Source of the DNA: Icerya purchasi
Lineage: Eukaryota; Arthropoda; Insecta; Hemiptera; Monophlebidae
Direction: 5' to 3'
NCBI GenBank assembly: GCA_039619475.1
Contig: CM077116.1
Span: forward strand, 37,397,183 to 37,461,182
DNA length: 64,000 nucleotides
Numbering within the stretch: the first letter of the stretch is position 1; the number at the start of each line of letters is the position of its first letter. The translations under genes were made by a program, and so were the position numbers. The notes under the pieces were generated by a model. It was not told where the DNA came from. It did no database searches and was given only the letters and a program-made list of their open reading frames with translations. Positions 1 to 10,731 of the stretch are shown one piece after another.

Positions 1-521
1 ACTATGACTTTTGGGCTGATCTTTATCCGTCTCTTTTCTCCAATCCTAACTCTTTTTACCTTGCTATACAACCCTCTCCTCTTACTTCTTCCTGGTTTAA
101 TAATTTTCCCTGCATCAGCCGTTCTGTTATTTCTTCCATAATTCGCCTCCGCTTTAATCACAGTCTGCTTCCTGCTTCCCTCTTTCGTTTTAATATTGTT
201 CAGTCTCCCTTGTGTCCCTTCCATCCTCCTACCTTAAATTTGATCTGTGATGTAAACCACCTCCTATTCGAATGCTCATCTATCTCCTCAGAACGCGCAG
301 TCCTTTATTCTAATTTGCTTGGCCTTGGCCTCCCGATCCCTTACTGTGGCCACTACATTCTTGCTCTTCCTTCTCTTTCTGTTGTTCCTATATTGGCTAT
401 CTTTATTTCTTCTGATTCTGATCGCTTCCTGATTTAACTTTCAAGTCCCTACGTTTCATTATTTGTTAGTCCTTTGTGCTGCGTAAATGTCCTGAGTTGA
501 CGCGCCCGAAAAAAAAAAAAA
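1..521 (+). mobile_element. 3' end of a non-LTR retrotransposon, cut by the window edge
   Basis: A reading frame open from the window edge to base 437 encodes the C-terminal tail typical of non-LTR retrotransposon polyproteins. It is followed by a short 3' UTR and an A-run at about 508-521, then an ATT/ATC simple repeat. The A-tail and the orientation mark it as a LINE 3' end. The 5' part lies outside the window. Confidence 0.75.
3..437 (+). CDS. C-terminal part of a non-LTR retrotransposon ORF2 protein (partial)
   Basis: The frame is open from base 3 with no stop until 437. It reads as a basic I-RLR-F block, then a Cys-His block (residues CDVNHLLFEC) followed by R-x-x-L. This is the usual end of Jockey/R1/I-type ORF2 proteins, downstream of the reverse transcriptase, where a C-x-x-C-x-x-x-x-x-H-x-x-x-x-C motif binds metal. 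The first cysteine pair is represented by PLCPFHP. The start codon and the RT domain are outside the window. There is no internal stop in this piece, so it could belong to a fairly young copy. It could also be a 5'-truncated, non-mobile insertion. Confidence 0.6.
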   Translation, partial: YDFWADLYPSLFSNPNSFYLAIQPSPLTSSWFNNFPCISRSVISSIIRLRFNHSLLPASLFRFNIVQSPLCPFHPPTLNLICDVNHLLFECSSISSERAVLYSNLLGLGLPIPYCGHYILALPSLSVVPILAIFISSDSDRFLI

Positions 522-1125
522 CATTATTATTATTATCATTGTTGTTGCTGTTGATGCTACTATAATTTTTATTTGATCTAACGGTATTATCAGAGAACAT
601 AGCTGATTTCGTCGCTTCAGTACTTGAATTATTATCAGTTACACTGCCGATGAATTATCGAGGCACATCTGAACATCGTTATCCGTAGTCGAGAAACTGG
701 GAAGAGTGTTCCCCTCCTCATCATCATTTAACATACCCTGTACAAGTTATATATTTACAGCTGATAAGCGGTGTATACCAAGCACCGAAAGTGTGATGCA
801 GTGTGTGTAACTGAAATATAAATGTAATAAAAGCAAATAGCTGCGGTAATTTATTATAAAGATAAACTTACAAAAAGACGTTAATGAACCTTCACTCATG
901 AAACAGTTTGTTTGTATCAGCTCCGATTTGATCAAGTGTGCCAAATGAAATGACCCTCATGCTGCCAACTCAAGCAAGAATGTACACATTTTATGTGTAT
1001 CATTCGTACTTGGGAGGAAAAGAGGTTTTCTCTTCATCAAACTGGTTTTCCTACAGTACAGAAATTAAAAACTTACCGTTCCAGTACAGGCAAATTTCTA
1101 CGAAGATCTTATGCGCAGATGGCTA
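522..1125. other. stretch without recognisable gene
   Basis: It begins with an ATT/TTG simple repeat next to the LINE tail and continues as mixed-composition DNA. Short reading frames occur on both strands but show no motif I recognise. No feature is supported. Confidence 0.4.
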
Positions 1126-1357
1126 GACAAAGTATTCAGAATACTTGTAACTATAAATTAGGCGGAGTACAAACTTACTCTTAAAGTACTCATTTAAAGA
1201 AGTTAATATTAATCATATTTGTATGATCCACTTTTTTATAGCAGAAAAATAATATAAGCAACGTACACAAACAGAAAATAGTAATACGTCTGTATTTGTT
1301 ATAAATAATACAGAATGAAAGGATAAAATTTATTTTGAAATTTACAAAAATATATAA
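1126..1357 (+). repeat. dispersed repeat, left half, split by the Harbinger element
   Basis: This stretch matches 19660-19895 along its whole length with scattered substitutions. The match resumes at 3797 after the Harbinger element. It is therefore the left half of a dispersed repeat into which that element jumped. The repeat family has no coding capacity that I can see. Confidence 0.8.
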
Positions 1358-1405
1358 AGGCGGCATTACACCGGGCGCGCAAGCGCGAGCGAGCAAGAAC
1401 AAAAA
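1358..1405 (+). repeat. Harbinger left terminal inverted repeat
   Basis: It pairs with 3750-3796: about 41 bp perfect, then a further few bases with one mismatch. It is GC-rich (GGGCGCGCAAGCGCGAGCGAG), unlike its surroundings. A related piece with GAGCAAGAACAAAA recurs internally near 3614, so the subterminal region also contains repeated sites. Confidence 0.88.
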
Positions 1406-1640
1406 TATGGCCTTGAATATTTATGCTCTCCAGTGTTCTCTGTTCTTCGCAAGCATATGATCAGCCTTCTCATCACACCTACCAATTATTTTTATGTTCG
1501 CTGTTGATCGGGGTACTTGCTATAAACAATAATAATCCTGTGTTGTTGTCACTGTTGTTTGAGAGTTCAATTGTAGAAATATGTGTGACAATGAAGAAAC
1601 GATGTGTGCTTTGTTTATTTTATCGTATAAATTATTACAA

Positions 1641-2015
1641 ATGAGAAGAAGAAGGAGACAAAGAAGATGGTGGAGTTTAACCGTATTCAACAATTGTAAT
1701 TTACATGGTGGCAATAATTTGCTAACAGATTTGGAAGCTGAAGATTCTGGAAAATTTAATAACTTTTGCAGAATGTCGTCGATGGATTTTGAAACCCTAC
1801 ATAATGTAATCGAATCTAAAATAATGAAAGAGGACACTAATTATAGGACAGTGATTTCATTCCATGAGCGGCTGGCTATAACATTGCGATTCTTAGTAAC
1901 GGGAGATTCGTACACTAGCCTACAATATTTGTTCAAAGTATCGCAGCCGGCAATATCGGGAATAGTGCCTGAAGTATGTGATGCACTAATCGAGTCATTA
2001 CGAAATGAAATTAAG
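1641..2015 (+). CDS. Harbinger (HARBI1-like) transposase, N-terminal exon only
   Basis: The exon would encode the N-terminal, DNA-recognition side of a PIF/Harbinger transposase. Visible blocks are RMSSMDFETLHNVIES (the usual R-M-S-x-x-x-F-x-x-L), then ERLAITLRFLVTGDSYTSL, then a helix-turn-helix-like stretch ending SQPAISGIVPEVCDALIE. All are characteristic of this family and lie in their usual order. An upstream in-frame ATG at 1581 exists, but 1641, followed by a basic run, is the more natural start. A plausible donor (AAG|GTGGGT) lies at 2015/2016. The exon that should carry the D-D-E catalytic residues is missing. Instead a MITE begins about 55 bp downstream. The product would be inactive as a transposase unless it borrows another copy. 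Confidence 0.8.
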
Positions 2016-2069
2016 GTGGGTAAATACTTTATTCATTTATATACACCAAGAAATTAATTTCACTTGCGT

Positions 2070-2920
2070 GGTGGCCACTGCAATATAATTTTTAAATTGC
2101 CGATGCAAATCCTCCCATTTCCTGGTTATCAGAATGATACAAGAGCTTACACAAACGATCTTCTGCTTATATAATAAGCCCAACAAATTGAAACGAAGTC
2201 AAATGAAATATCGGTAGAAACAAAAGAAAATTGCGAAGTAAATTTTTCAACTTTTTGAAGTGGTTCTATTCACATTATATATTTTACAGTTATAATGACC
2301 CCTAATTCAAGCAATATTTGCTTACTTTATTACTACAAAAGTTAATAATAAAAGTTTATAACAGGTTGATTTACCTTTCCTCTATTTAAATAGTTCTGAC
2401 AAAATTTGACGTCTAATATCTACATTTATAATCAATCATACATGTTAACTTCAAGGGGTTTACAAAGCTCCAGCCCCTTCAAACGTTTTACTGAAAGGGT
2501 TTAATTCTCCCGATAAACTAAGATGCATAATAAAAATTTCTTTTTATGCGTTTCGTTAAAATTTTAATTAAAGTGTACTAACAATAAATATAAATATTGC
2601 TCGTGATGAAAATAGACCTGTCGTTGTAGAGAGTCTTTTAATCAAAAAATAAGAAAAGAATTGTAAAAAAAAATGGTATTTTTTGAATACTATTGATTGA
2701 TGCTTGACCACCGCAGCATACTTTACATCAATAAAAAAGAACTTTGTAATTTATTACCGAGCATGTACATTACAAAAATTTTTCGCTCAAAAAGATTTTT
2801 TTATCAAAACTATCGTTTGGCTATTTTCATTATTTTCTTGGTTTTACAAGGAAATTCCCATTTTTTTCTCAGAGTACAAAAAATCATGGCGAATTCAGTT
2901 TTCCTAGTTGAGTGGCCACT
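2070..2920 (+). mobile_element. MITE (TGGCCACTCAA family), copy 1, nested in Harbinger
   Basis: Both ends carry GTGGCCACT motifs in inverse orientation. The subterminal 70-100 bp at each end match the corresponding ends of the copy at 43453-43762, which lies in opposite orientation. The interior is AT-rich without coding sequence. The terminal motif is itself palindromic, so the exact border and target duplication cannot be fixed. It lies just behind the transposase exon. Confidence 0.6.
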
Positions 2921-3560
2921 ATGACATATGAATATGATTGTATAAACTAGTTTATTAATTTATTCAAAATATTCAGTATGTTGAAAAAAGTAGTTAACTG
3001 GTAACCAGCAAAAAAAAATCACATCATATTAAGAATTTCTTTTTTTTACATATACATCTCGATTATTTATCAGACAAAAATATAAATGTAATAATTTGAA
3101 ATCATAAAAATCAAACCAAAACGAAATACAGTTATATAACAAACTTCCGCAAAATTCAATTTAGATATTTTAAGAATATTTTTTTCTTGCGCATGTGAGT
3201 TTATTCCCTCCTTTCACCACTATGAGACTTTCATAGTTTAAACCTTTTTCAAATGCAAATACTGTATATACAAAAGAAGAATTAAAATACATTTTACATA
3301 AAAATATGACGAGATAAACTATTTTATTAACTTATTGGAAACGCAGTTTTATTGCCAAAAAATGTGAAATGTTTTCATTCTATGTTTACATTCATGAGTT
3401 TAGTTTCAATTCCGCTGTAAAAAATAAATAAATTTTATTTTGCAACTGAAATATTTTTCTTTTTAATAATTAAAAAAAAAAATGTTGTATAGGAAAAATT
3501 AAAACCAAATAATTATACACATTACATACACGACTATCTTCAAATATGTAAGCAATGTTA
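2921..3560. other. AT-rich Harbinger interior, no gene seen
   Basis: This lies between the nested MITE and the right subterminal region. Runs of A and T predominate and there is no trace of the D-D-E transposase exon on either strand. It is probably decayed internal sequence. Confidence 0.4.
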
Positions 3561-3749
3561 ATTCAAATATGAACACAACGAACAAAACAGCGAATAAAAA
3601 CCCATCTAACCGAACGAGCAAGAACAAAAAATTTTCTTTGAAGTACCGCCCTCGGAGCGATCATCAGAGAGCGCGAGCATTCGGCCGTTCTTGCTCTCTA
3701 AAATCGATTACACCGCGCGATTATTCGCCAGAAAACGTCAAGGTCAGGC

Positions 3750-3796
3750 TTTTGCTCTTGCTCGCTCGCGCTTGCGCGCCCGGTGTAATGCCGCCT
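3750..3796 (-). repeat. Harbinger right terminal inverted repeat
   Basis: It is the reverse complement of 1358-1405 and ends in ATGCCGCCT followed by TAA, the target duplication. Confidence 0.88.
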
Positions 3797-3935
3797 TAAC
3801 AATCGTTTATATCAACGAGCACTGTAATTTCTATAATTTTGTCCAGTTTAAGAATTTATTAGTAGACACAGTAGATCAAATTAATTTTACAAAAAATTAC
3901 AAAGAAACTATACAATTTTACTTTTGAATAAGTAA
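3797..3935 (+). repeat. dispersed repeat, right half
   Basis: It continues the match to the repeat copy at 19660-20060 (there from about 19896) immediately after the TAA target duplication. With 1126-1357 it forms one interrupted repeat. Confidence 0.78.
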
Positions 3936-4253
3936 AAATTATTATATAGCAAAATTTATAGCACTAAATGTTAGTGTATACAAAAGCGATGCTAATTCCT
4001 GGACGTGTGATCACATATAGTATGATGTAATTTTGTGAAAATACAGTTAGTAGTATCTGATGACGAAGCAATCGTCGCAAGAATGTGAGCAGGTTTTCTT
4101 TTATACTGCGCATGCGTCAAACAGTTGGCTAAATAATATTTGTAATAATTTTTATTAAATTATTGCGCATGCGTAACTTTTTTACTATTGTTATATTTTA
4201 CTTTTAAATAAATTATCACCTGATTTGTAATATCGTGGTTTGGTTTTGCCGTG

Positions 4254-4442
4254 TTTTATAAAATGAATTTTTTATGTAACCACTGTAAATATTCGACGAA
4301 TAGAAAGTATAATCTCAAACGTCACATTCTGAACAATCATTTAACGAATGTTGCTAAACATAAATATACAATACTAGAGGATAGGTCTTGTCGGCCGCTT
4401 CGCGCCCCATTCCTTCGCACTTTAAATTCTATTACTTTGTGA
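4254..4442 (+). CDS. short C2H2 zinc-finger protein or fragment
   Basis: The frame opens with an almost immediate zinc finger: C-x2-C-x12-H-x4-H (CNHCKYSTNRKY then NLKRHILNNH), a DNA/RNA-binding fold. An ATG at 4251 is out of reach of any typical context; the one at 4263, directly before FLCNHC, is equally good. After the finger, about 35 residues show no known domain before the stop at 4442. At 60 residues it is short for a zinc-finger factor and may be a first exon or a broken gene. Small fingers of this kind also occur near Polinton-type polymerase genes, and a decayed one lies 3 kb away on the other strand, but a link is only inference. Confidence 0.4.
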   Translation, partial: FYKMNFLCNHCKYSTNRKYNLKRHILNNHLTNVAKHKYTILEDRSCRPLRAPFLRTLNSITL

Positions 4443-4678
4443 ATTTTCGTAAAGTCTGCAGCGTTCACATATACTTTTTATTTTCAAAAAAAAAAAAAGA
4501 AACAAGTCCACCCATTACGTCGATTTAAAAAGTGAAATTTACATTAAAATATCTGAAAAACTGAAACCACTAGCAAAGTAATATATGTGAAAGAAAGATA
4601 AGGTAAGTAAAAGTAAAGCAAATCCATTACCATTGACAGGACGTCGAGGATTTGATACATTTAATTCTTTTTGAAGAC

Positions 4679-5032
4679 GTTAGTATGCAGGTTAAAAAGA
4701 AAATCAATACTGTAACTCACATAGAACCGACTAGAAGTTTTTCAACATTTTTTGCTCAAAACTTGATTTTCACACTTTTTCAAAATTTGGGCCCTTTAAT
4801 TTAAAATGTTTAAAGGTCTCGTATTTTTTCTATATTGTAGTGATTGATATACATCATTTTAAAACAAAGTGACCCTCCAGCTACTGCCGAAAAGGCTGTA
4901 GACTTTTTTTTACCATGTTAAAAGTGTATTTTCCCAAATTTTGGTCCCTAAATATCAAAATTTTTCAAATTTTATATGTTTCCTATATCCTTAGGGCCTT
5001 AGTATGCAGGTTAAATAGAAAATCAAAACTGT
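4679..5032. repeat. direct repeats of about 35 bp, roughly 320 bp apart
   Basis: The motif TTAGTATGCAGGTTAAA(A/T)AG and the bases after it, to CTGTA, occur at 4680-4714 and 4998-5032. The sequence between is AT-rich with phrases such as CAAAATTTGG recurring. It may be one and a bit periods of a diverged tandem repeat. Confidence 0.6.
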
Positions 5033-5169
5033 ACAGAAAAAACTATATAAACCTACTTTGGATGCATCATTAAACAATTACAATGATAAAAGAAAAATAA
5101 GGAATGAACAATTAAACTAAATGAAAGAATGGTTAAGAAAAAACATAGATAATATTATACATTGCGAAC

Positions 5170-5230
5170 TCCCTTCTGATGATAGTCAGTGTAACCTGGC
5201 CAAAATGTTAAACAAATAAAATTATTTTTA
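5170..5230 (+). other. hammerhead-ribozyme-like relic, probably from a Penelope-like element
   Basis: CTGATGA at 5176-5182 is followed by a five-pair stem (GTCAG 5185-5189 with CTGGC 5196-5200, loop TGTAAC), then CAAAATGTT and an AAATAAA tail. Hammerhead ribozymes have CUGANGA, a stem II and then GAAA, and such motifs are known at the ends of Penelope-like elements. Here the expected GAAA reads CAAA, so activity is unlikely. No reverse transcriptase is seen nearby. Confidence 0.35.
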
Positions 5231-5700
5231 ACACAGTTGTATCTTCAATTTATCTGTTAAAAGTATTTACTGTGAAAGCTTTAAACATTTAATATAGTTC
5301 ACCCCCTCCCCCCTTAGGCACACCAGCCAAGAACCTCCACTCAGAAACATCAAGGAGGAAAAGAGCCGTCAATTAAATTTTGATTCAGTCAAATACGGAC
5401 AATATAAAGGAACTAATGGATGAAATAATGGATGGCGAAGGGAAGGACAAAATAACATGTTTTCACAGAGCAAAACAAGCAATACAATAGACACCTAAAT
5501 TCGTGGCTTCTGCATTGTATTATTTTTTTTTTTAATAACCAATTTTGAATTTTTATAAATCAGTAAGAAGGAAAAAAAATGTTTCCATTGTTTCAGTACT
5601 TATTCTTGTATAACCTATGTTAAGGGTTTATTACATTTTTTTATAACAACTTAGGGGGCTCTGGATAAAAAGCTGCAAAAAGAATTTTTAAAATTTGTTC

Positions 5701-6260
5701 TTTTTTTTTTTTTTTTAATAAGTTGTGGGTCCCACAAGGCATACTACCTATCTGCGGGTGCCCAACATTATTATTGTCTATTCATAAATATAATTACAAA
5801 GCTCCTTAATACCTACTTAATATTGTACACAGTACACATATCATACGATTACACATTTGCCCATATACAATTAAAAACTATCTTACTGTCACTCATTTAT
5901 GTTCTCAACCAGCAACTGCTTAATTATTAGTTTCCAAAGTTTTATCTCTGTGTTCATTAAATCTTCTTGAATTTGTACCAGCAATTTAATTAATACTGGC
6001 TCATCCGTGTTGTCTATCTTGCTATTTATACATTTTGGTTGGGTGAAGTACACTTCCCTATGATTCCCAGTTGTTGTACCTCTTTTTGTCAGAGATAATG
6101 GACTCTCCCTTTAACGCTACCTACATTCTTTCCTTCCCATTGTCTTCAGTTATTCCATTGCTGCTGTCCTTGTCTTTTCCATTTCTGACCGCCTGGTTAG
6201 TTATAACTCTTAATTTTTCATGTTGTTGGGTCAAGGCCGTTGGCGTGCCTAGGGTAGGGA
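5701..6260 (-). mobile_element. 3' end of a non-LTR retrotransposon (minus strand)
   Basis: On the minus strand the piece ends in a phrase including GGGACCCACAACTTATT followed by poly(A) (T-run 5701-5716). The same tail occurs at 60655-60720, next to another T-run (60625-60654), so both are copies of one LINE family. Only the tail is kept here; no intact RT is seen. Confidence 0.6.
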
Positions 6261-6389
6261 AAAAAAAATAGAGTATTATTAGTCTTATACTCAAACAGTT
6301 AGTGATAATAATATATCTTTGGGGACATTTCTTCTTTCTCTCTCCACCAGCATATATAAAGTAACTTAAGTTCGTAATAGAATGAAAAC

Positions 6390-6394
<5 letters not shown>

Positions 6395-6436
<42 letters not shown>
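6395..6436. repeat. (TA)n microsatellite
   Basis: An almost uninterrupted TA run. A dispersed element beginning ACTAGCTGA starts exactly at its right edge. Confidence 0.9.
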
Positions 6437-7195
6437 CTAGCTGATCCAGTGAATTTCATACCGCCTCAGAATCAATAAATGTTGTGTTAACTTATTAGCT
6501 GAATAAAATTCAGTTTTTTATTAAGATAAAATTAATACTCAAAATTAATTAAATTCAATAAATGTACAAAAATCAAAATGAAAAGTATTTTAATTACATT
6601 GAAATGGATGTAATTCTTGTGGCAGCAAGAAATTTGCTTTATTGAAGTGAATTGAAATGATTCATGTAGCATTATTGCACTACTTTCTATTAAACTACTT
6701 GCTGGAAGGTTTGCACTCAGGTCAATTCCCTTTATCAAAGCGCCTTGTGATATACAACATTTTTCGTTTTGCTGTCAATAGAAGAAATAGGAAAATAGCA
6801 ACTTTGCACCCCTTTTCCTAAGTATATAATCTTTGACATAAATGTGCAGAGTTGCTATTTTTTTATCTTTTTTTTTATTTTATAAAGTAGACAGAAATGA
6901 TTGGTGAAATTGGGTGGGTTGAGAGGAGCCTAGAAAAAGGGATGCACAGTTGCTATTTTCCTATTTCTTACATGTAGAGGTGATGAACGAGAGAGAGTTT
7001 AGCTAAAAAGTTTGAAGACTATAGAGTCTATAAATTTTACAGAATTTAACAAACAACATGTAAGTTCGTTGAACAAATTATTTAACAAAAACTAAACCAT
7101 ACATGGGCCCTCTCAAGTACCCACAAAAAATTTCATTGAAATCAGTTAAGCCGTTTAAGAGGAGTTTGATGACATACACATGTGTCCTAGAATTA
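6436..7195 (+). mobile_element. dispersed element with ACTAGCTG terminus
   Basis: It begins ACTAGCTGATCCAGTGAA directly after a TA microsatellite. It ends with a phrase (TTTCATTGAAATCAGTTAAG, then CCGTTTAAGAGGAGTTTG) resembling the flank of widespread insect repeats with an actagctgaccc hallmark. It has no coding capacity I can support. A piece with the opposite terminus lies at 38670-39035, again abutting a TA run. Confidence 0.45.
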
Positions 7196-7283
7196 TCATC
7201 TTACATTTCGTTCTTCTTCTTGCTCAGCATTTTCCTTGCCTTCCACACCATGATTCTCATTGGTGACAAGTTGAATGGAACAT

Positions 7284-8409
7284 TTAGTCTCCATAGACAA
7301 CAAATGGTGTGTACTGTTTCTGATCGAACTTGTCAAACTGTAGGAAGTTTTTCCCTAGTTTAGGCATCTCAACCACCAATACCAAATGATCACTACAAAT
7401 CTTCTTAAGTTCTTGGAGTTTTTGTTCACTGTCTACATACCAAAGACATCTTCTACATATGTGAATGCATGCTTTATAACCTGTAATATGATTTCTCACT
7501 AATTTCTCCAAATCTTTAATGTAGTAGTAGTACTATTTCTCACCTTGAATTATTAGCAATAAATCTGTATGGTCCATGTGTTCTTCTTTGTAGATTTTAA
7601 CCAGGTACACAAAATTATTTTTGTTGAGTCTGTAAACGTTTACTGATAAATTCACATTATTTTTTTCGAATGTTTTGATATCGTTGAGACTGGTGGGGAA
7701 TGAAATTCCCCACCAATTGTATTTCATGTCAAGCTTAGTCTTGTTTGTGTAACAATTTACTTTATGTCCTTGCTATTTTACAAACTTAGTTAACATAGAA
7801 TATTTAAAACAAAATATGTATTTATTCTGTACATTAATTGTGAATTTTTGTAATTGAATTACTTTTGGTAAAGGTAAAAGTGATGATGCGCATGATGAAA
7901 TATTAGCATAATTTAATTTAAGTTTAAGGTAGACTATTTTATCAACAGTTCAACCAGACCCCTTTACATGTTCAAATTTCGGGAGTATTTCTTTTATTTC
8001 ACAGACCAAAATATTATAAAATTCATTAAAATCGTCTCCCACAACTAATAGTTTACTCCAACGAAAAATAAGTAGGGGCGACATGATCACCTTTAGTAAT
8101 CACTGTCACCCTATGAAACAGGGAGTGCAGCACCATGCTATATTTTAACCCTATTCCTATATTTTGGGTTATTAAATCTAAAAGAGTAGGTTGTACATTT
8201 TTTAAATATTTATTAATGTCCTTAATATTAATATTATCGTTTACAACCAGGTGTGTTATAAGCCTTTTATGAAATTTTGTATCAATATTTTCCATGTGGA
8301 ACAACACACGCAACAGGAACATTTTAGCTAATTTACTATTTATCACAGCCATTATAATCACTATTAACAAATCAAAACGAAAAACAAAAACTATTTTACT
8401 GTACAACAA
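7284..8409 (-). pseudogene. decayed Polinton/Maverick-type DNA polymerase B, N-terminal region
   Basis: Polintons (related to adintoviruses) encode a protein-primed family B DNA polymerase that copies the element. On the minus strand, in family order, I see: an N-terminal region (8409-8053); a segment ending in INVQN around 7830; a block ISFPTSLNDIKTFEKNN with VNVY (7727-7650); and a metal-binding C-x2-C block (ICRRCL, 7450) leading to PFVVYGD at 7284, where the exonuclease I motif normally reads Y-A-D-F-E. Stops and frame changes separate the blocks, and the copy stops within that motif, where another repeat adjoins. Polymerase palm, integrase and capsid genes are absent. It is an old truncated copy. 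Confidence 0.65.
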
Positions 8410-9677
8410 GTTGCTAATGCGGAGTATATTTGTGCTATTTTAAAACACTTTGAAAAATATTTAGAACAAATTGAAAACACAGAACTATACTGCACAAACT
8501 CGCAGATTACTAGTGATCAAAGAAATCAGATTTCTCCAGCTAACAACTCTCAAATTTCTCACTTGCCATGTTAAAAAATAGGTTTTTTCAACAAATATAC
8601 CTGCAAAGTCTGCTTTCATCAATCTCACAAAAGACTTTTATTGTAACAATGTATTTAGAACATGACTTTTTAAATCAGTATTTATGACCCTTTCAAGGTT
8701 GTGATCATCGGGTTGCGATGACCCTCTTTATTTTATAGTTGTAAAACGACTTCTGAAAAATTAAGTGTGAATATAACCTTCTTAAAAGGTTGAATTAGAT
8801 ATTATTTTAACTTGAAATTGAATAGCTCAATTTAGTACATAAACGTTAGAAATAGACCTTTATTTCATTGTTGTCTACTTTTGAGAATGTTAATTTCTCT
8901 TTATTTTCTTTTTTTCCTTGTCTTCAATTTTTGTAATTTTGTAATTCCTTGCTGTGTCTCTAGCCGAAGTTGCTGTATATGACATGTAAAATAAATAAAC
9001 ATAAACCCTAAATAATGGTATAACTTTTTTCTTTTTTATTTATTTATGTGATTGTACATAGGAGAATATAAATTTTTGTTTAAGAAACATATTTCAGATA
9101 AAATTAGCTTATATGATAGAACAATGCAAATAATAATAACATTAAATAAACAAAATAGTCCTAATAAAAAAATATATTTTATATTTGATATATTGTATTT
9201 ATTTCACTTTCTATAAGATTTAAATTATCAAAATTATCATGATTTTTATTTATTTTTTATTATACAAATATAATTATATCGATCTACATTTAAATTGTAT
9301 ATGTCAATAACATAATACTTTTTCATTTAAAATTAAAATATAAATTGAATTTGTACAATAATTATACAATGACTTATATTCTATCATTTTAGAAGAAATG
9401 ATAAAAATAACTTTATCATCAATCATGTTACAATTAATAGGATTATAAATATCGTCAGTCATAAATATACAGTCATCATTATAAAAAATAACTGTATTAA
9501 AATTAAAATTATATATAGTAAATTTAAAATAAAATCATAATCTTCTTCCTCACAATCTACATTAAATATATATTTTTTCAATATTAAATATATCTGTGTA
9601 AAATAAATCTATTTTATTTTATTTAACTTTGTGAAATTTCTTATAATTACTATGATTAATATTTTTATCTTTACATT
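8410..9677. other. very AT-rich stretch without gene
   Basis: Composition becomes extremely AT-rich from about 9000 onward. No domain, inverted repeat or coding signature was found. Confidence 0.45.
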
Positions 9678-10058
9678 TTAAAAATATTTACATTCAATAA
9701 AATTTTTGCAATATGATCCAAAAGTATCTGTATGTTTCAGGATATTATTCAAAAATAATATCCCAACAGTGTTCATGATGGTATACTGATTCCTTTGAAT
9801 CATATTGGAAAAATATGTATTTATTTGTTTTTTTTTTTTATATTTATTTGAGAATAGATGTAATTTAGTCTTATATTCGTTTAAATCTAATTCCTTTTTT
9901 TTTTTTTTATTGAAAACCATACTAATTATATCATTATATTGTAGTTTATGAAAGTTCAATATTAAATATTTAAGTTTGTTTTTGTAAAATTGATGTTGAG
10001 CGGATGAACTTATATTAAATACTGTTTCATAATAACACCTAAAATCTAACTCTAACAT
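9678..10058 (-). CDS. unrecognised 126-residue reading frame
   Basis: The frame starts MLELDFRCYYET and contains two lysine runs encoded by T-tracts on the + strand. It has no membrane segment, signal peptide or domain I recognise. Its frame stays open upstream of the ATG to overlap the end of the exon at 10078-10323, so it may be the continuation of that gene after a one-base shift. The local DNA is very AT-rich, which lowers the chance of stops by less than usual for Lys/Asn/Ile-rich frames. It could be spurious. Confidence 0.3.
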   Translation of the reverse strand: MLELDFRCYYETVFNISSSAQHQFYKNKLKYLILNFHKLQYNDIISMVFNKKKKKELDLNEYKTKLHLFSNKYKKKKQINTYFSNMIQRNQYTIMNTVGILFLNNILKHTDTFGSYCKNFIECKYF

Positions 10059-10077
10059 TGATATTATTGCAATTTCC

Positions 10078-10323
10078 TTATAATAGTGTTCTAATAATAT
10101 TGAAATCTAATAATGGGAATAAATTCATTAAAATATAATCATAATTATACATGTGTAAATCAAAATTATTTAATAAATAGTAATTTTTACTTAATATGGC
10201 TTTGCAGTTAATTCTATTGCCACATTTACACTTTTTAGGTTCGATAAAATTATTAAAAAATAAATTGTTTATGGCATCTTTGCAGACGCATAGAAGACCG
10301 CTCTTTGTCCATTCAACACCTTG
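10078..10323 (-). CDS. unrecognised gene candidate, exon 2
   Basis: On the minus strand a good acceptor (pyrimidine tract then TTTAG) precedes a frame of 81 codons. It contains WTKSGLLCVCKDAINN and a cysteine cluster KCKCGNRINCK, and ends in TAA at 10078. Four cysteines in 11 residues suggest metal binding or disulphides. It joins in phase to the exon at 10732-10782. The family is unknown to me. Confidence 0.4.
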   Translation of the reverse strand, partial: QGVEWTKSGLLCVCKDAINNLFFNNFIEPKKCKCGNRINCKAILSKNYYLLNNFDLHMYNYDYILMNLFPLLDFNIIRTLL

Positions 10324-10731
10324 CTAAAGAAACAAATTAAAAATTGAGATTAATATACCAAAAGTATTTAAGAAAAATAAATTGTAAATTTATTGTTATA
10401 TTAAAAATAAATATGGTATTTTTAAAATAAATTCTTTTCTAAATTTCAATAATAGTATGTGAAAAATTATTTTTCCAAATCAAATATATTGACATAATAC
10501 ATGTATATAGCATAATATAAATAATAAAACGTAATATAACACAAATATTGAAAAATGATAATGTGCTTCATTTATAATTTAGTTCGAGTATAATGTGTAA
10601 GGAATGAGTAAAATTAATGGAAAATGGAGAAAATTATGGAAGTAACAAAAAAATTAACGTGAAATGTAAAGAATCTTTAAATTGATTGGACGAAATTAAT
10701 TTGAATAATAAAATACCAGACATTTACTTAC

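Larger units (their letters stand above)
1358..3796 (+). mobile_element. PIF/Harbinger DNA transposon, internally rearranged
   Basis: The element is bounded by near-perfect inverted repeats of about 45 bp that start AGGCGGCATTACACCGG. The 3-bp target duplication is TAA (1355-1357 and 3797-3799). PIF/Harbinger elements typically duplicate TWA triplets. An unoccupied paralogous site near 19895 confirms both borders. Inside lies the N-terminal exon of a HARBI1-type transposase, but not its catalytic part. A smaller MITE sits directly after that exon. The copy cannot be autonomous as it stands. Confidence 0.88.

Noticed and set aside
2016..3600. Search for the catalytic exon of the Harbinger transposase
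   Set aside because: No DGKH-type or later D/E blocks found in any frame.
4060..4090. CTGATGA followed by a small hairpin
   Set aside because: The GAAA box is missing and no other Penelope-like feature is near.
6121..6459. 112-residue minus-strand frame with Tyr-Ile repeats
   Set aside because: It is translation of the TA microsatellite joined to a LINE tail.
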